Assembly (NCBI GenBank): GCA_000611775.1
Contig: KK106981.1
Location: 8,144,404-8,208,403 of the forward strand
Length of the DNA stretch: 64,000 bases
Direction of reading: 5' to 3'
Source of the DNA: Umbilicaria muhlenbergii
Taxonomy: Eukaryota; Ascomycota; Lecanoromycetes; Umbilicariales; Umbilicariaceae
Of this stretch, positions 1 to 13,894 are shown in pieces. Positions within the stretch are counted from its first letter, which is position 1. Every line of letters starts with the position of its first letter. The translations under genes were made by a program, and so were the position numbers. The notes under the pieces are model-generated. The model was not told the origin of the DNA. It saw nothing but the letters and a program-made list of their open reading frames with translations, and did no database searches.

Positions 1-1673
1 AACGACCTGACAGTGGCAGTCTTCTTTTTCTCCCGCTCCACCCAAAATAACTGTACGGCCCCAACTACAGCCACGAAGCCACTACCCCACCAAGCAAGCC
101 CAGTAAAGCCTTGCTGCGCTCCGATGCTGTAAAGATATCCGGCCATAGGTGGCGCTATGGTACGACAAGCAGCACCTGCGGAAGCGGCAAGACCGTTGAT
201 CTTGCCAAGGACCGAGGGCGCGGGCGACGCTTCTTTCAAAAGTATAAGGATTACAGGATAAGCCATGATGGAGAGAAGGTTCCTTATAGCCAGACATACG
301 TATATGCCTGTGTATAGTAGGTTTTCCGGTAGGTATGCAATGCACGGGACGATGAAGTAGGCAACAGGATGGAGGATAGTGACCATAATAAAGACCCGCC
401 ACACCCCTAGCCATTCGGCGAAAAGCGGGAAGACGACGCCTTGAATAGCAAGGGCGATCAAGCCGTTGACCGACATGATGAATCCGACTGCTTGTGTAGT
501 GAGGCCAACACCGCCCGGAATATGTAGTGCCGATGTGCTCCAGGACGAGACGCCGTCCATGCGCTTGTCTTGCAAGAAGATTGGTAGAAGGTGATCATAG
601 GTCATGGAGTGGTAGGTGAAAATACCCAAGGCCACGACGAGCACGACCACCCGTCTAGTAAACACCTTTGCTTCTGTCTGTGGTGAGATCGATGGCTGCC
701 GTGATGAACCATCCGCATTGACCTGCCACTGCTGCTCTTCATAGATATCGACGGTGTTGAAGGTCCCATATGTATCGGCTCGCATATCCACGCTGGCATC
801 TGCATTAGCGCCTGCTGTGAGCATGAGAGGAGTCTTAGCAGTGGTGTTGTCTGGGTCCTCTTGGGCACTCCATGGCTGCATATCCGGATGAGTTTCCACC
901 AACATGAAGTAACCCGCTAGGATGCTTATCAATAGCAATGCTGCACAAATGAGGTTAGGTAGCAAGTAAGGAAACGTGCCAAAGATACCAGAGGGAGAGA
1001 AGAGCGAGGGGAACGCTACGGACGGGTTTGCAAAAGTCCCACCAATTGCTGGCCCAATGATGGTTCCTATGCTCCATACGAAAGGCATGACAGCGTACGC
1101 TCTCGCTAACCAAGTCAGCGACGCGCTCTAGGAGCCTTCCATAGGAGCGATGTACTTACGCTCATGTTCGGGATTCTTGACCAATTCCCCAACCATTGTC
1201 TGAATCACCCCAATGTTGCCATTCAGAAAACCTCCCAGTGCTCTTCCAACCAGTGCTACCCAGAAGGATTTGGCAAAGCCAACGATGAGAAGGGACAGTA
1301 ACGTGCCGGCGCAGCCCATGAGCAGAACTGGTTTCCGGCCGATTCGATCTGAGAATCCGCCCCAGAACATGCCAGTAAGGCTTTCGGCGAGGGCAAAGGC
1401 TGAGATGAGGATGCCGGCATAGAAGGAGGCATTGGCTCTATCGCCGACTTTGAAATCTCTGACCATCACCCACGAATATGGGAAGATGCTCGTGAGAGCA
1501 ATCGGCTCTGCAACTCGGCATAGTGCTGTTGAATGACTCTGTCAGCAATGACTTCTAATGGCTTCTACTGCCCCTCGAGGTTGATGGATGCCGAACGTAC
1601 CTAAGATAAAGAGCTGGGCCGTGGGAAAGCTGTTTGGATCGGGTGGGGTTCTTCGCGGAAGTTTTAGTACCAT
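1..1673 (-). CDS. MFS transporter (ZIFL/drug-H+ antiporter type), 3' end cut by window edge
   Basis: Plasma or vacuolar membrane secondary carrier of the major facilitator superfamily; substrate unknown. Exon 1 is 1601-1673, exon 2 1160-1525, exon 3 from 1105 to beyond the left edge. The joins are in phase and give a continuous protein of more than 530 residues. The start begins MVLKLPRRTPPDPNSFPTAQ, a typical N-terminus of fungal ZIFL-like carriers. Visible motifs are the loop 2-3 signature GGFSDRIGRKPV, helix-4 segment VGRALGGFLNGNIGV, and PEHEPRAYAVMPFVW across the exon 2/3 junction, which is a hallmark of this subfamily. A long hydrophilic central loop follows the sixth helix, then further hydrophobic helices run to the edge. 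No frame break is seen. The family assignment is secure; substrate specificity cannot be read from the sequence. Confidence 0.88.
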
Positions 1674-4098
1674 TTCCCAAGGATCTTTTATGAATCTTAC
1701 GATAGACAACCGAGGACCGTTCTATTGGTGAGATACGGCTACCTTGCGGTTGTGCTAGATGTCGTGGCAGAGAAGAAAACAACAAACGCCTAACAAGATG
1801 ACTGACGACCAAGACGCAGAGCTGATAGTGGGCGAGGACATGGAAGAAATGGCAGCAATAAACTCACGCGTGGGGCGGGTGCACAGAAAAGTACAGAACC
1901 CGGACTCGAGCAGACGGTAAGCTTCGCAAATCTCCACCTTACCATGCCGGGAAAGAAAATTCATTCATCCTTGCGGAGAAATTCGACAGCAAGCGCGTGC
2001 TGTGATTCGACCATAGCTCTTTACCTTTACCATCTGACAGCTCCCTGCCGATAGGAGATAAACCCATGGACTGCGTCAGACCAATTTCTGAAAATGTTCA
2101 TGGAAATGAGACGGGCATGAGTAACCCACCTCATAAAACCACATCTCGAACAGCCCTACTCCGTACATTGCAAATCAACAGTAGCACCGAACTGTAACTG
2201 GGCAAGGAAGAATCTCCAGGTCTCCACATCGCCATGGAACTGCCTCGGAGACTGCCCTCCGCGGTGGAGGAATATGTCTCGAGACCTACCGTAGGCCACC
2301 GTATCGAAACTCTAGGCCGTCGCCGCTAATGTGCGGCTCAACGAACATTGACGCAAGGGTTTGCGGGGACCAAAGTCATTTATTCGTGATGACAGGCTGA
2401 TCTTGCCGCATCAGGTTGGAGGTGCATCGCATCCCACGGCCGAGACCACCATAAGCACTTGGAAGCCTGTAAAGGATGCTCGCACCTGCATATACGGGAA
2501 TCGTCAACGACTTCAGTAGCAACGGTTCCATGCCTGCTTTGGGCTCTTGATGAGTGGTATTCCGTCGGGGTGTAACATGTCTCTCTAAGCACATGCGGGT
2601 CATCTTGCGATCGGTCTGCCGAGGTAACATAGTGACATTAACGTCTCTGCCAATGTCGTACACAAGAGTGGTTGGAGAATGTGGCCAAAGCTGCCTCGCT
2701 CCGCTTTGTGGTCCGGAACGCACCTCATGGCCAAGGGCTAGCCTTGGGAAACAGAAAGAACTTGTGTGTTTGTCTTATCATCAGCTCAGGTGTACTCGGA
2801 GTACCTACCTGCAATGATAGTGGGTGAACGTTACACGGCTTGCGGTAGCCCCATCCCAGAATTGGGCATGAAGACGTCAAGCTCCTCATCACCCTGACCA
2901 GGATTTTCGAGTTGAGGGATATCCCTCGATGTCACCGTGCCAAATCCCAACTCAAGGCATCAGGCCCACACATCCTAGATAACTGAGCTCTCCAAATTGC
3001 GCTCACAGGAATATTGGAAAATCACCTTGATGGTGCGCCTGGCCTCCTTGAGTGATCTATAGATCAACGAATCGTCAGACCGGCCAGATAGACCTACAGG
3101 GGAAGAACACTAGGACAGCAAGGAAGAACCATCATTCCACGAAGTTTTTCGACAGAGACAAGCGGCACTCGTGGCTAGTCTATCTAATTTGAAGCAGAGA
3201 AACCTGGCCATCAGTGGGAGACGAAGAAGAAAAGCACTGTACAAATGCATCTGGTGCTCGAAGAAGTAGTGCGAACGCATTGACGGACCGTTCAATCATT
3301 CTTGTCTTTATATCCTTAGCACTCAACTCCTCAATGTATAGTCACCCACTGAGTGGAAACTACTCTACAAATCTCCATACCGCCTAAATGCTACCTGTCT
3401 CCACTTGTACATCCAACATGCCTACAGTCCAAGCCTTAGCACCACAGGGTCTTCTATCTCCAATACCCCAGCACCACCCTCAAAGCCCCAACACCATTTT
3501 CCATCCCCGTCCCCCTACTGACGTACCTTATTCCCGCCACTCCACCTCTTTGACAAATCCCACCCTGGACGCGAATACGAGACCGACACTTAGTGCCATC
3601 TATGGACTGTTTCATCCCCCACGAACGAATCGGCGATTTCCCTATAGCCGCCACTTTGAGGCCGTGCTGTCATCTAGGCGGAAATGCTAAGCGCGCCAAT
3701 TTGATTTTTTCGCGCGGCAGAGTGTGTGGGATCTGGATTCTGGAAGGGGTTTGGGGGGTAACCGGGAGGGGGAACGTGAAACAGTAGGCTTGGGTTTGGA
3801 CAGACGGGTCCGGACGAATGATGGGCGTGCGGAAGCCACAATAGTTGCTGGATGGGAAAGTCAGTGATGGAAAAGGGATTCGTGTCCGTATGTGAGTTGG
3901 CTAGATCTGAGCATTGACAGAGAACCGAACGAAGTCTTATTCGTGTGAGTTAGCTAAATATGAGCATTAGGATAGCTAACTGCATAAAAGCAAAATTGCA
4001 AAGCTAGGGTATATCGCTCGGTGCAATAGCTTGTAATATGGAAGACGCCATGACGTCCAAAGCGATGCGTGTGCGTAAATGCGGTCAAATAAGCCACA
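1674..4098. other. Intergenic, about 2.4 kb without a supported gene
   Basis: Only short ORFs with no recognisable domain, codon pattern or splice-linked continuation occur here. A proline-rich 100-codon plus-strand ORF at 3388-3690 is not supported. Two related 24-base copies of a GTGAGTT(g/a)GCTA motif stand at about 3892 and 3945, differing at three positions. The left part presumably holds the promoter of the MFS gene and the right part the 3' region of the next minus-strand gene. Confidence 0.6.
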
Positions 4099-5010
4099 TC
4101 AAAGCGTAATAAAATGACTGTAATGGCCTGGAACCTTGTTCTTGCATTTTTCGCAATCCGCTCGATATCCCATCGTGAGCGTGATCTTTCCCTTCTTCTC
4201 CACGCTGTTATCTTTCCTGCCGATGGGCCATGGCTTGCTTCTCGGCGTATCAATTGAGGTGCCAGCGCTTGCGGGGAGCGCATCCCCTTCATGGCCCATA
4301 TCTAATCTGTGGAGCATTCCCCCTGCGACTGTGGTGGGTGAATCCATGGCTTCGTCTTCGCTGATCGGGCTGGGAAGTCGCCGTTTGCGTATGAAGAGGT
4401 CGTGGTCTATTTCTTGCTGCGTCTGTGACGATTCTGCCGTGTCTGTCTCCATCGCTGTATCTATCGACGCGAAATGACCGTAGATGGGCGTTGGTATGCG
4501 GCCCCCGTTATGAGCTTGGGTAGGCGGTAGGGTCTGAAAAGGAGAGCGTGGCGGAAGGTTGATTGAGGATAGATACGAGGTGGTACGACTGAATGGTGTT
4601 GTTTCCCAGACGCGAGGGGATGTTGGCGGCTGGGAATCGGTCATCTCGAAGTCATCGTCTGAAAGACTATCAAGGTGGATCGAGGAGCCCACGCTAAGCT
4701 GGGACGAAATGTTACGGCGTCGAGGGCTGGATGATGATGAAAAGGGTGAGTTGTCGTCATCGTCTGAAGACTCGTCCGGTGTGATGGTTGATGGCTTGGG
4801 TATCGAGCGAGAAGATCGTGCGAAGAGAATGGTATGCTTGGTCGTTGGTGAAGTTCGGAAAGGTAGAGTGCGAGGCTTCTAAGAAGCACCCCGTCAACGT
4901 CATGCGCGTAGAGCCCGTTCTAATCACCGCTTTACCTTATGCTCTGTTCTCAGACCGTCAAGCTCTTCCTCATCTTCGTCCCGTGGACGTTTTGTTGAAG
5001 TGGACATCAT
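4099..5010 (-). CDS. Acidic Ser-rich protein of unknown function with C-terminal CxxC motif
   Basis: Two exons, 4936-5010 and 4099-4878, separated by a 57-bp intron with a GTAAAG donor and TTAG acceptor, give 284 residues. The N-terminus MSTSTKRPRDEDEEEL resembles a nuclear localisation signal followed by an acidic run. The middle is rich in Ser, Pro, Asp and Thr with several SDDD-type clusters and is probably disordered. The last about 25 residues change character: TMGYRADCEKCKNKVPGHYS, ending FITL, with a CxxC pair. From memory a similar tail occurs in fungal hypothetical proteins, which suggests a conserved recognition or metal-binding end; no function is known to me. It is divergently transcribed from the DAHP synthase gene across about 680 bp. 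Confidence 0.72.
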
Positions 5011-5686
5011 GGCGTGTCTTATGGTGAGTGCGTTGCGGATGCTTTTATTATTTCTCGTAAACAAAGCGCCTAAACGAACGAAAGCAGTCTGACAGAAAAG
5101 GTGCGATTCTGGATATAGATATAGAAAGAACAAGAGCAGCCAAGGTAGACGCTCATGACTAGTACGGCCGCGTACTGAGTGTGGCGGTCTCGTGGTCGCA
5201 TGAATGTACGAGTACATGAGACGGAACGTGGGTCTGGGCGCTGGACTTGGGGGCTGTGAAGCTTCCACCAGTCTGAAAGCTGGAGAAGGCCAGCCGGGAT
5301 GGTCCGTCTGTGCTCCAGAAGCCTGATGCAATGCCAAGACACTTCTGAAACAGCGGCCGGGATGTGTCAGGGAAGGCTCTTTGGACTCCGATTTACGGAC
5401 GCTAGGGCTCAAGCCACCGCCACCTTGACGTTGTGCTCGTGCATTATTGGTGCAAAAGCCATGCACAATTTTGTCCCAGGCACGGGCACCTCTCACTGGT
5501 TCAACTCCTCCGTTGCACAAAAATTGTCAGTCACGCATATCTCACATCATCGTTCAGAACAAGTGATCTCTTCTCAGAACCCATTTCACACCCTAGATTT
5601 CTTTTCCACTCAGAGCGAAGAGCTTGGCGGGAGTTGCCCTTAGAGGAGCCGCATTTGACCATCAACCAAGTCTCCATCACGCTACA
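5011..5686. promoter_or_regulatory. Divergent intergenic promoter region
   Basis: This is 676 bp between two outward-facing genes. The stretch open on the minus strand upstream of the 284-aa protein has no good start and is probably leader or promoter. No specific operator such as a Gcn4/CpcA-type TGACTCA box could be assigned with confidence. Confidence 0.5.
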
Positions 5687-6965
<1,279 letters not shown>

Positions 6966-7645
6966 TTCACCATCAGTTAATGCTTTTCATGAGCGGGGCG
7001 TTTCCGTCGCATTTTAAACAAAAGTTGGGAAGACTTTGGTTGCTGGATAGATGCCTGTTATAGAAGAAAAGAAGGTTAGCTTAGCGGGACTCCGAAGCGC
7101 AGTCTTCGTTTAATATGAGCTGAATCGCGAAACGACCATCTTTCGAAGTGACGAGATTTTCAGTGCGTTGTAGTCAGTAGTCAGTCTTGAAGCCATCGAG
7201 ATCACGTTGTGCAAATGCAACCCATCCCTGCATTGCCCTTTCTTCCTAGTGGCGCCAATGCAACCTCAACGTCGCAACGTCGGAGCATAAGCCAAATTCC
7301 AATAATCGGCCCGCAAGCTCGACCCCTGAGCTACCCAGCTCCAACCGTTGCAACTGATAGTGCACCCTAGTCTGGAGCTATCTTCCACTGATCGGCTTCA
7401 GCCATGGTCAGATGCGCTGACATGCCTCATGCATGCTCGTGTGCCTCCTGCATGCAACCGTGCCTCTTCGTGCAATGCCAATGGTCTACAATGATAATCT
7501 CCATGCCTGGTGCAGGCTGAGGTGTCGTTCGCATACTTCTCGAAGCGTTCACCTCCTCGTACTTTCTGAGTTTATTTGTCCTGCCAACACGGGTGGGATC
7601 TCCATTCAGCTATTTGCAGAGCCATCCTGAAGTTTACCCCACACC
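6966..7645. other. Intergenic between DAHP synthase and UNC93-like gene
   Basis: This 680-bp stretch has no supported gene. It should contain the DAHP synthase 3' UTR and the promoter and leader of the downstream carrier. Pyrimidine-rich runs precede the ATG at 7646, as is common in fungal promoters. Confidence 0.5.
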
Positions 7646-9404
7646 ATGGCGGACCCCGCAGAGCGCAGCGCGGAGAAGACAACCTCCAACCTCAACGTCG
7701 AACCTCACCAAGCAACGTACGCCCACTCCGGAGAGGAATCCGGTCAGATTGCACGCCCGACGGGATGGATGTACAAGTCCTACCGCTTCGGTCCCGTCCG
7801 CCTCCCGTGGTATGCCTCTCCGCCATCGCAGCTTGTCCTTGTAGCTCTCGTTTGCTTCCTATGTCCGGGCATGTTCAACGCTGTCGCTGGCCTCGGCGGT
7901 GGAGGTCAAGTCAATGCAACGACGGCTAACAATGCGGCCGTTGCGTTGTACTCGACCTTCAGTGTGGTGGGATTCTTTGCAGGTAGTATCGCCAATCGGC
8001 TGGGCATCAAGCTGACGCTGAGCTTCGGCGGGTTCGGCTACTTTCTTTACATTGCGAGCTTCTTGAGTTATAACCATAACAAGAATGCCGGGTTTGTCAT
8101 CTTTGCCGGCGCTCTCTTGGGCGTCTGTGCTGGATTGCTGTGGACTGCGCAAGGAGCGATTATGGTATGTCACAATCTTTTCGAGTTTAAGAGAAAGAGA
8201 GCCCTGATCTCCTCAATGATAGATGTCTTACCCTCAAGAGGACTATAAAGGACGCTACATCTCCTGGTTTTGGATGATCTTCAATTTGGGCTCGGTCATC
8301 GGCAGCTTGGTAAGTCCACTCAACGCAATACGAGTTGTCTTTAGCGTACAGATGCTGACTCGTGAATCAGATACCCCTTGCCCAAAACATACATTCAACA
8401 TCAAATAGCGTCAATGATGGTACATACATCGCATTCATGGTACTCACACTCTTAGGGGCAGTCTTGGCCTGGTTTCTCATCGATGCGCGCCACGTACAAC
8501 GAGCCGATGGATCTCACGTGGTCCTTATGCAGCACCCAACGTGGCGGTCTGAGCTTCTAGGGCTATTGGAGGTATTGCGGAGTGATACCTACATCATCTT
8601 ACTGTTCCCAATGTTCTTTGCCAGTAACTGGTTCTATACTTACCAGTTCAACGACGTGAATCTCGCGAAGTTCAACATCCGAACAAGATCGTTGAATAAC
8701 GTATTATACTGGTCTAGTCAGATTATCGGCGCTTCGGTCTTTGGCTTTGCCCTTGATATTAAGTCAGTAAGGCGGACTGTGAAGGCAAAAGCTGCTTGGG
8801 TTGTAATGTTTATCATCACCATGGCTATTTGGGGCGGGGGTTATGCGTGGCAGAAGCAATACACCCGAGCAGAGGTGTCAGTCACGGGCTATGTCAAAGA
8901 GGATTGGACTACAAGTGGATACGTGGGCCCAATGTTCTTGTTTATCTTCTATGGATTCTTTGATGCGGCTTGGTGAGTTCTCATATCTACAAATTGAGAT
9001 TGGAACGTTGCTTGACTAACAACTTCCAAGGCAAACATGCGTGTACTGGTTCGTCATCAATCACTAACTCTTCATGATTTTTCTTACAGTGCTGACTGCT
9101 TGTTAGGTACATGGGAGCTCTTACCAACAACGGACGCAAGCTCGCCAATTTCGCTGGCTTCTACAAAGGCATCCAGTCTGCTGGTGCAGCCATCATCTAC
9201 CGTATCGACGCGCTCAACACACCATTTATGAACGAATTTGCTGCTAGCTGGGCTTTACTTGCAGGCGCTTTGTTGATCGCCGCTCCAGTCATCATGTTGA
9301 AAGTCAGAGATACGGTACCCTTAGAGGATGACTTGAAGTTCTCGGATGAGACGGCTTCGGATGTGCAAGCTCATGCGCCTGAAGTGAGCAATGAGAAAAT
9401 TTAG
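7646..9404 (+). CDS. UNC93-like (DUF895) major-facilitator membrane protein
   Basis: Multi-pass membrane protein of the fungal UNC93-like MFS group; transported solute unknown. Five exons (7646-8164, 8223-8309, 8371-8972, 9031-9048, 9107-9404) give 507 residues. The fourth exon is only 18 bases and is required to make QTCVYWYMGALTNNGRKLAN continuous. A hydrophilic N-terminus of about 50 residues leads into YKSYRFGPVRLPWYASP and about eleven hydrophobic helices. Subfamily marks are CPGMFNAVAGLGGGG, YISWFWMIFNLGSVIGSL, WFYTYQFNDVNLAKFN and FYKGIQSAGAAIIYRID. The tail is acidic and cytosolic. The start at 7646 has a good ACACCATGG context. No frame break. Confidence 0.93.
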
Positions 9405-10196
9405 TGGTCTGCTTTGGTTAATGTGCGAGTATTTGGGAAGGGTTTGAGCCGTATCTAAGAGGAGGCATGATTTCGTAGGCGAGATCAGGCATTACGCTGG
9501 GTTAGGGCTAGGCTATACTGGTGTCAAATTCTAGAAAGGATGGTCAGACTTTACCAATCACGACGATGAGCATAATCTGGATGTGATCAACTTTCGGCAA
9601 TACATTACAGTTTATTAAGGCGGTTGCATGTGTTGCGCCTGAAGCAGTAGTCCACCCTTGGAGTGGCAGATCGCGGCAACGGCAGCCATCCTCGCGTGTC
9701 TGCAATACAACATCTCAATGTTACATCCATTGTCTGGTAAAACCTGTCCATATGCACTCATTCCCTACGTTTGAAGCCTTCACCAGTCATATTTCGTCCC
9801 GCAGATGGCGCTTATCAACAATGCTGCCATGGCCCGCCACCTTAGCCAGGAGGCCTCCCGTATTGCCCCGTCACACGTATCCCACGGCCGGCACCCTTCC
9901 CCAACAATGTTAGTTCGTCCTTTACTCCACAACTGCCTCGGTGCTCACTGCTTTAACTCGGATCGATATCCGGCCGAGGGAGCGCCTTTTAAGACACCTG
10001 TGACGTTTCAGAAAGGGGTTCGAGCACGTACCCGGAGGACACGCTGTTGGGTTCCTCATACCTTTTAAGAACATCCTTCCTACCACTTCCCAAGATCCCC
10101 CCTTGAGATAGTATGACAGTTGCCGTTACACCACTGATATAAACGGCACGACTCCAAGGACTTTCGCACAGCTTTCACTGACCGCAAATATTTGTA
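9405..10196. other. Intergenic, about 0.8 kb
   Basis: No supported gene. Short ORFs such as the one at 9805-10068 have no recognisable features. The right part should be the promoter of the sugar kinase gene. Confidence 0.5.
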
Positions 10197-11848
10197 ATGG
10201 CAAGGGATACTACTATGCTTATGGCCTTGCCTTCCGGCTCTACCTTCCTCATCCCAACCATACTCTCCTCCAAGCAGCACGTCTGGGACCTGACATCCCG
10301 GTGGGAGAGAAAGATGGAAAACCTCCTGGAAGAGGTGGAAAAGCTTTTTCAGAGCCAATTGGGCCTCAATGAATTGCTGTCCATGTCAAGGAAACTGCAA
10401 GCCGAATACGCGAAACGCATCCGATTGTGCCCTCAGTCCATGCTGCCATCGTACAACTACAATCTACCGACAGGAGAAGAGCGAGGGACATTCTTGACAC
10501 TGGATGTTGGAGGCTCGACGCTACGGGTAGCGACGGTGGAATTGAACGGCAGGAAGGGAGGCCAAGAATCACTGCAGATACGGAAGATGGAGTGCTACAC
10601 TATAAATGCCAGCGTCAGGGCGTTGAAAGCTGTGGCTTTCTTCGACTGGATAGCTGAGAAGATAGAAATGATGCTTGCCAAAGACAGGGAATATAGGGAG
10701 TTCGATACAGAGCCTTTGGCTACGGGGGTGGCCTGGGCCTTTCCCATCGAGTTAGTTTACATCTTGAGGTTTGTGTGTCTATTGAATGCTGACGAAGGTC
10801 AGACAGACATCGATACGAAGTGGTAAGCTGTTGAGCATGGGAAAAAGCTTCATGTGTTCAAAAAGCGTACTTGGCCAAGACCTCGGTGAAGTCATAACTA
10901 AGGCCTGTCAACGGAGGGTAGTTCTCTCGAGGGACTTCTTGCCCACTTCCATCCTTACTGACAATTCTTTAGAAGCTTAACATCCGCCTCGACGCCATTG
11001 TGAATGACTCTTCCGCCGCGCTCCTTTCCCGCGCCTACACTGATACCAGCACTCGCATAGCCCTAATCTTTGGTACCGGAATGAACGCCGCTATCTACCT
11101 CCCAACCAAAGCCTTTACTGCCCTGAAATTCGAGGCTTCGCGGACTAACCCAGCCACCCATGTTCTAGTTAACGCCGAGCTCAGCATGTTCGGCAAGGGT
11201 ATCCTACCCACCACGCGGTGGGATGACCATCTCAATCAGCACCACCTCCTGCCTGACTACCAGCCCTTTGAATACCTCATCACAGGCGCCTATCTCGGCG
11301 AGGTTGTTCGTTTGATCCTCGTCGAGGCTGCTCAGTCTGCCGGATTATTCAATGGCTTACTACCGCCTTTACTCTTGGAACCTTACGCGCTGGAGACCCA
11401 CACTATAGCGATCATCGAAGCGGATACTTCCCCCTCGTTATCCAGATCCCGCGCCATGATCTGTAAACTCTTTCCATCCCCTACATCGCCTACACAACAG
11501 GATATGCGCTTCGTCCAGCGCGTCATCACTTGTGTGTCGAACCGCGCATCCGCTTATCTCGCCGCTGGTATCCACGCTTTATGGTCTCTACGACACACGG
11601 CTGAAGGCATAGATCCGAAGAGTGGAAATGGTGCGTCGGGTGTGATGACTATCGGATGCAATGGAAGCGTCATCAACAAGTATCCGAGGTTCAAGGAGAG
11701 GTGCCAGGGATTACTGGATGGGATTATGGATGCGGAGGGGCTGGGGAGAGGGAGGGTGGTGCTTGAGAGCGCGGAGGAGGGGTCGGTGCTGGGAGCGGCG
11801 GTTGCGGCGGCGTTGGCGGGAAGGAGGGAGGGGGGCGGTGGTGGGTGA
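10197..11848 (+). CDS. Atypical hexokinase-family sugar kinase, possibly N-acetylglucosamine kinase
   Basis: ATP-dependent sugar kinase fold of the hexokinase family. Exons 10197-10750, 10803-10917 and 10973-11848 give 514 residues. The first phosphate loop is LTLDVGGSTLRVAT near residue 100. The sugar-binding segment is WAFPIEQTS, where glucose hexokinases have a SFPxSQ-like motif; the catalytic-aspartate segment is IVNDSSAALLSRAY and the second phosphate loop IFGTGMNAAIY. The WAFPIE and VNAELSMFG segments resemble my memory of Candida-type GlcNAc kinases more than glucose hexokinases, so that activity is favoured but unproven; non-catalytic regulatory hexokinases (HxkC/HxkD type) are the alternative. 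An internal Met at about residue 40 is another possible start. Convergent with the ALDH gene. Confidence 0.87.
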
Positions 11849-12304
11849 TTGTGGGCGGTGGTGAACTTTGACTGTTTTGCGTTAGAGAGGGGTACGATTG
11901 TGTAGAAGAGGTTACGATAGAAGTTATGGTTATAGAGCTGGCTTTGCACGTTATACTCCTAGTGTTTGATGTATTCTACTCTGATCTGTTGCACTTGTTT
12001 AACTTCACTGTACATTATTCTGCTACCACATTGATAGGCCTTTACTGCTATCTTGATTCTAGTCCGCAAATCTTTCATCATCTGTTCGGACGACCAAAAC
12101 CACAGCTCCCTATATAGCACTAGTCGGGTTTCAGAGGCTGTTGAATACCTCCTCAGCCTTTCAACTGCATTGCACGTCCACCCACCCAATCTTCCAAGCA
12201 TCCCGTCCTCCCCAAAACATTACAATCACTTTTGTTTTTTCAACTACTAGTATAACCTCTCTCCCTCTGCCCCAGCCCCTCTCCCCCAACCCCTTCCCCC
12301 CCAC
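11849..12304. other. Convergent 3' intergenic region
   Basis: The region between two genes transcribed towards each other holds the 3' UTRs. The stretch near 12240-12304 is strongly C-rich on the plus strand, continuing the skew of the ALDH 3' end. No gene is supported. Confidence 0.5.
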
Positions 12305-13894
12305 TCACAACCTCGAAAACACACTCCCCACCCCCCCACTCATATCCACCAACGTACTCTTATTCCGCACCCACGCCTCCATCCCCCTCCTCCCATTCTC
12401 CACCCCAACCCCACTCATCTTCCACCCGCCCACGCTCATCTCCGCCGGGCTCTCCCCCCACGTATTCACCCACGTAATCCCCGCCTCCAACCGCGCCACC
12501 ACCCGATGCGCCAGATTCACATCCCGCGTGAACACCCCCGCCGCGAGCCCGAGGCTCGTGCTGTTCGCGCGCGCGATGGCCGCGTCCAGCGTGCGGTAGG
12601 CCAGGATGCAGAGCACGGGGCCGAAGATCTCGTCCCGCGTGATGCGCATCTCGTCCGTGCAGGCGGTGAAGACTGTGGGGCGGATCCAATACCCGTCCGC
12701 CAGGTCCTTTCTTATCGCGGCGGGTTTCTCGGCGCCGCCGTGGAGTAGCTTCGCCCCGTCGACGGAGATCCCGTGCCGGATGTACCCCAGCACTTTCTCG
12801 TAATGCGCCGCACTGACCAGGGGGCCGAAATTCGTCTGCGGGTCCATCGGGTCCCCGGGCCGGATGTGTTCTATTTTTTCTAGGAGGCGGGCTTCGAACG
12901 CGGGGATCTGGTCTTCGTGCACGAAGACGCGTGTGCCGTTCGTGCACACCTGGCCGCTGCTGAAGAAATTCGCCATCATCGCCCCGTCGACCGCGACGTC
13001 GAGATCTGCGTCCGGAAGGATCAGCAGGGGGGACTTGCCGCCGAGTTCCATGGTCACGTATTTCATGGCACCGGCGGCGGCGGCGGCGACTTTTTGTCCC
13101 GTCGATACTTGGCCTGTGAAGGATACTTTGGCGATGCCCGGGTGCGAGGTTAGGTAGGCACCGGTGGGGGCGCCGCCGTTGATGACGTTGAAGACGCCGG
13201 GGGGGAGGCCCGCGGTCGTGTAGATTTCCGCGAGGATTTGGCCGTGGAGCGGGGTTACTTCGGAGGGCTTGTAGATCATCGTGTTGCCGGCGGCGAGGCA
13301 GGGGGCGGATTTCCAGAGGGCACTGGGGATTTGAGGGGTCTCAGCATGTGGTTCGGGGTCTCAGTGTGTGTGAATTGGATGTGTATGAATGTATCTTTGT
13401 GGAGCGTACATTTGTATGGGGTAGTTCCATGCTCCTATTCCGGCGCAGACGCCTAGGGCTTCTTTTTTGGTGTAAACCCATGCGTCTTCTCGTAGTTGTA
13501 CCGTCTCTCCGTTTAGACCCCCGCCGCCGACTAGGTTCGCGAAGTATTCTAGCACGTCTGCTCCTGTTACTACGTCTACGGTGCTTGTTTCTGAGAAGGG
13601 CTTCCCGGTGTCTTGGGTCTCGACTTTGGCGATCTCGTCATTTCGTTCTCGGAGCAATTGTACGGCCTTTAGCAGTATGCGCGATCGAACGATGGGGGGA
13701 GTCGTGGACCAGGAATGGAAGGCTTCTTGGGCAGAGGCTATTGCGGAGTCGATGTCGGCATGTGAGGCGGTGTGGATGTCGGCGAGGGGTTGAGCGGTGG
13801 AGGGGTCGATGGTGCGGAAGACGTCGCCGGAGGTGGCGGGTTGGATCTTGCCGCCGTAGTAGAGCTGACGCGGGGGGTAGAAGGGGGCTGCCAT
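12305..13894 (-). CDS. Aldehyde dehydrogenase, betaine-aldehyde-dehydrogenase-like
   Basis: NAD(P)-dependent oxidation of an aldehyde to an acid. Two exons, 13410-13894 and 12305-13322, separated by an 87-bp intron, give 500 residues, the normal ALDH length. The splice restores [19 protein letters not shown]. Catalytic residues are visible: glutamate in TMELGGKSP (residue about 254) and cysteine in [11 protein letters not shown] (about 288). The segments [18 protein letters not shown] and [11 protein letters not shown] match bacterial BetB-type betaine aldehyde dehydrogenases closely, so the likely substrate is betaine aldehyde (choline to glycine betaine) or a related aminoaldehyde. A GMC oxidoreductase 16 kb away could supply the first step. 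The 3' half is very GC-rich yet the frame is intact. Confidence 0.94.

Noticed and set aside
3388-3690. Proline-rich 100-codon ORF
   Set aside because: Low-complexity C-rich DNA, no start context or homology I recognise.
12360-12947. Arg/Glu-rich minus-strand ORF inside the ALDH gene
   Set aside because: Alternative-frame shadow; the ALDH frame carries the catalytic motifs.
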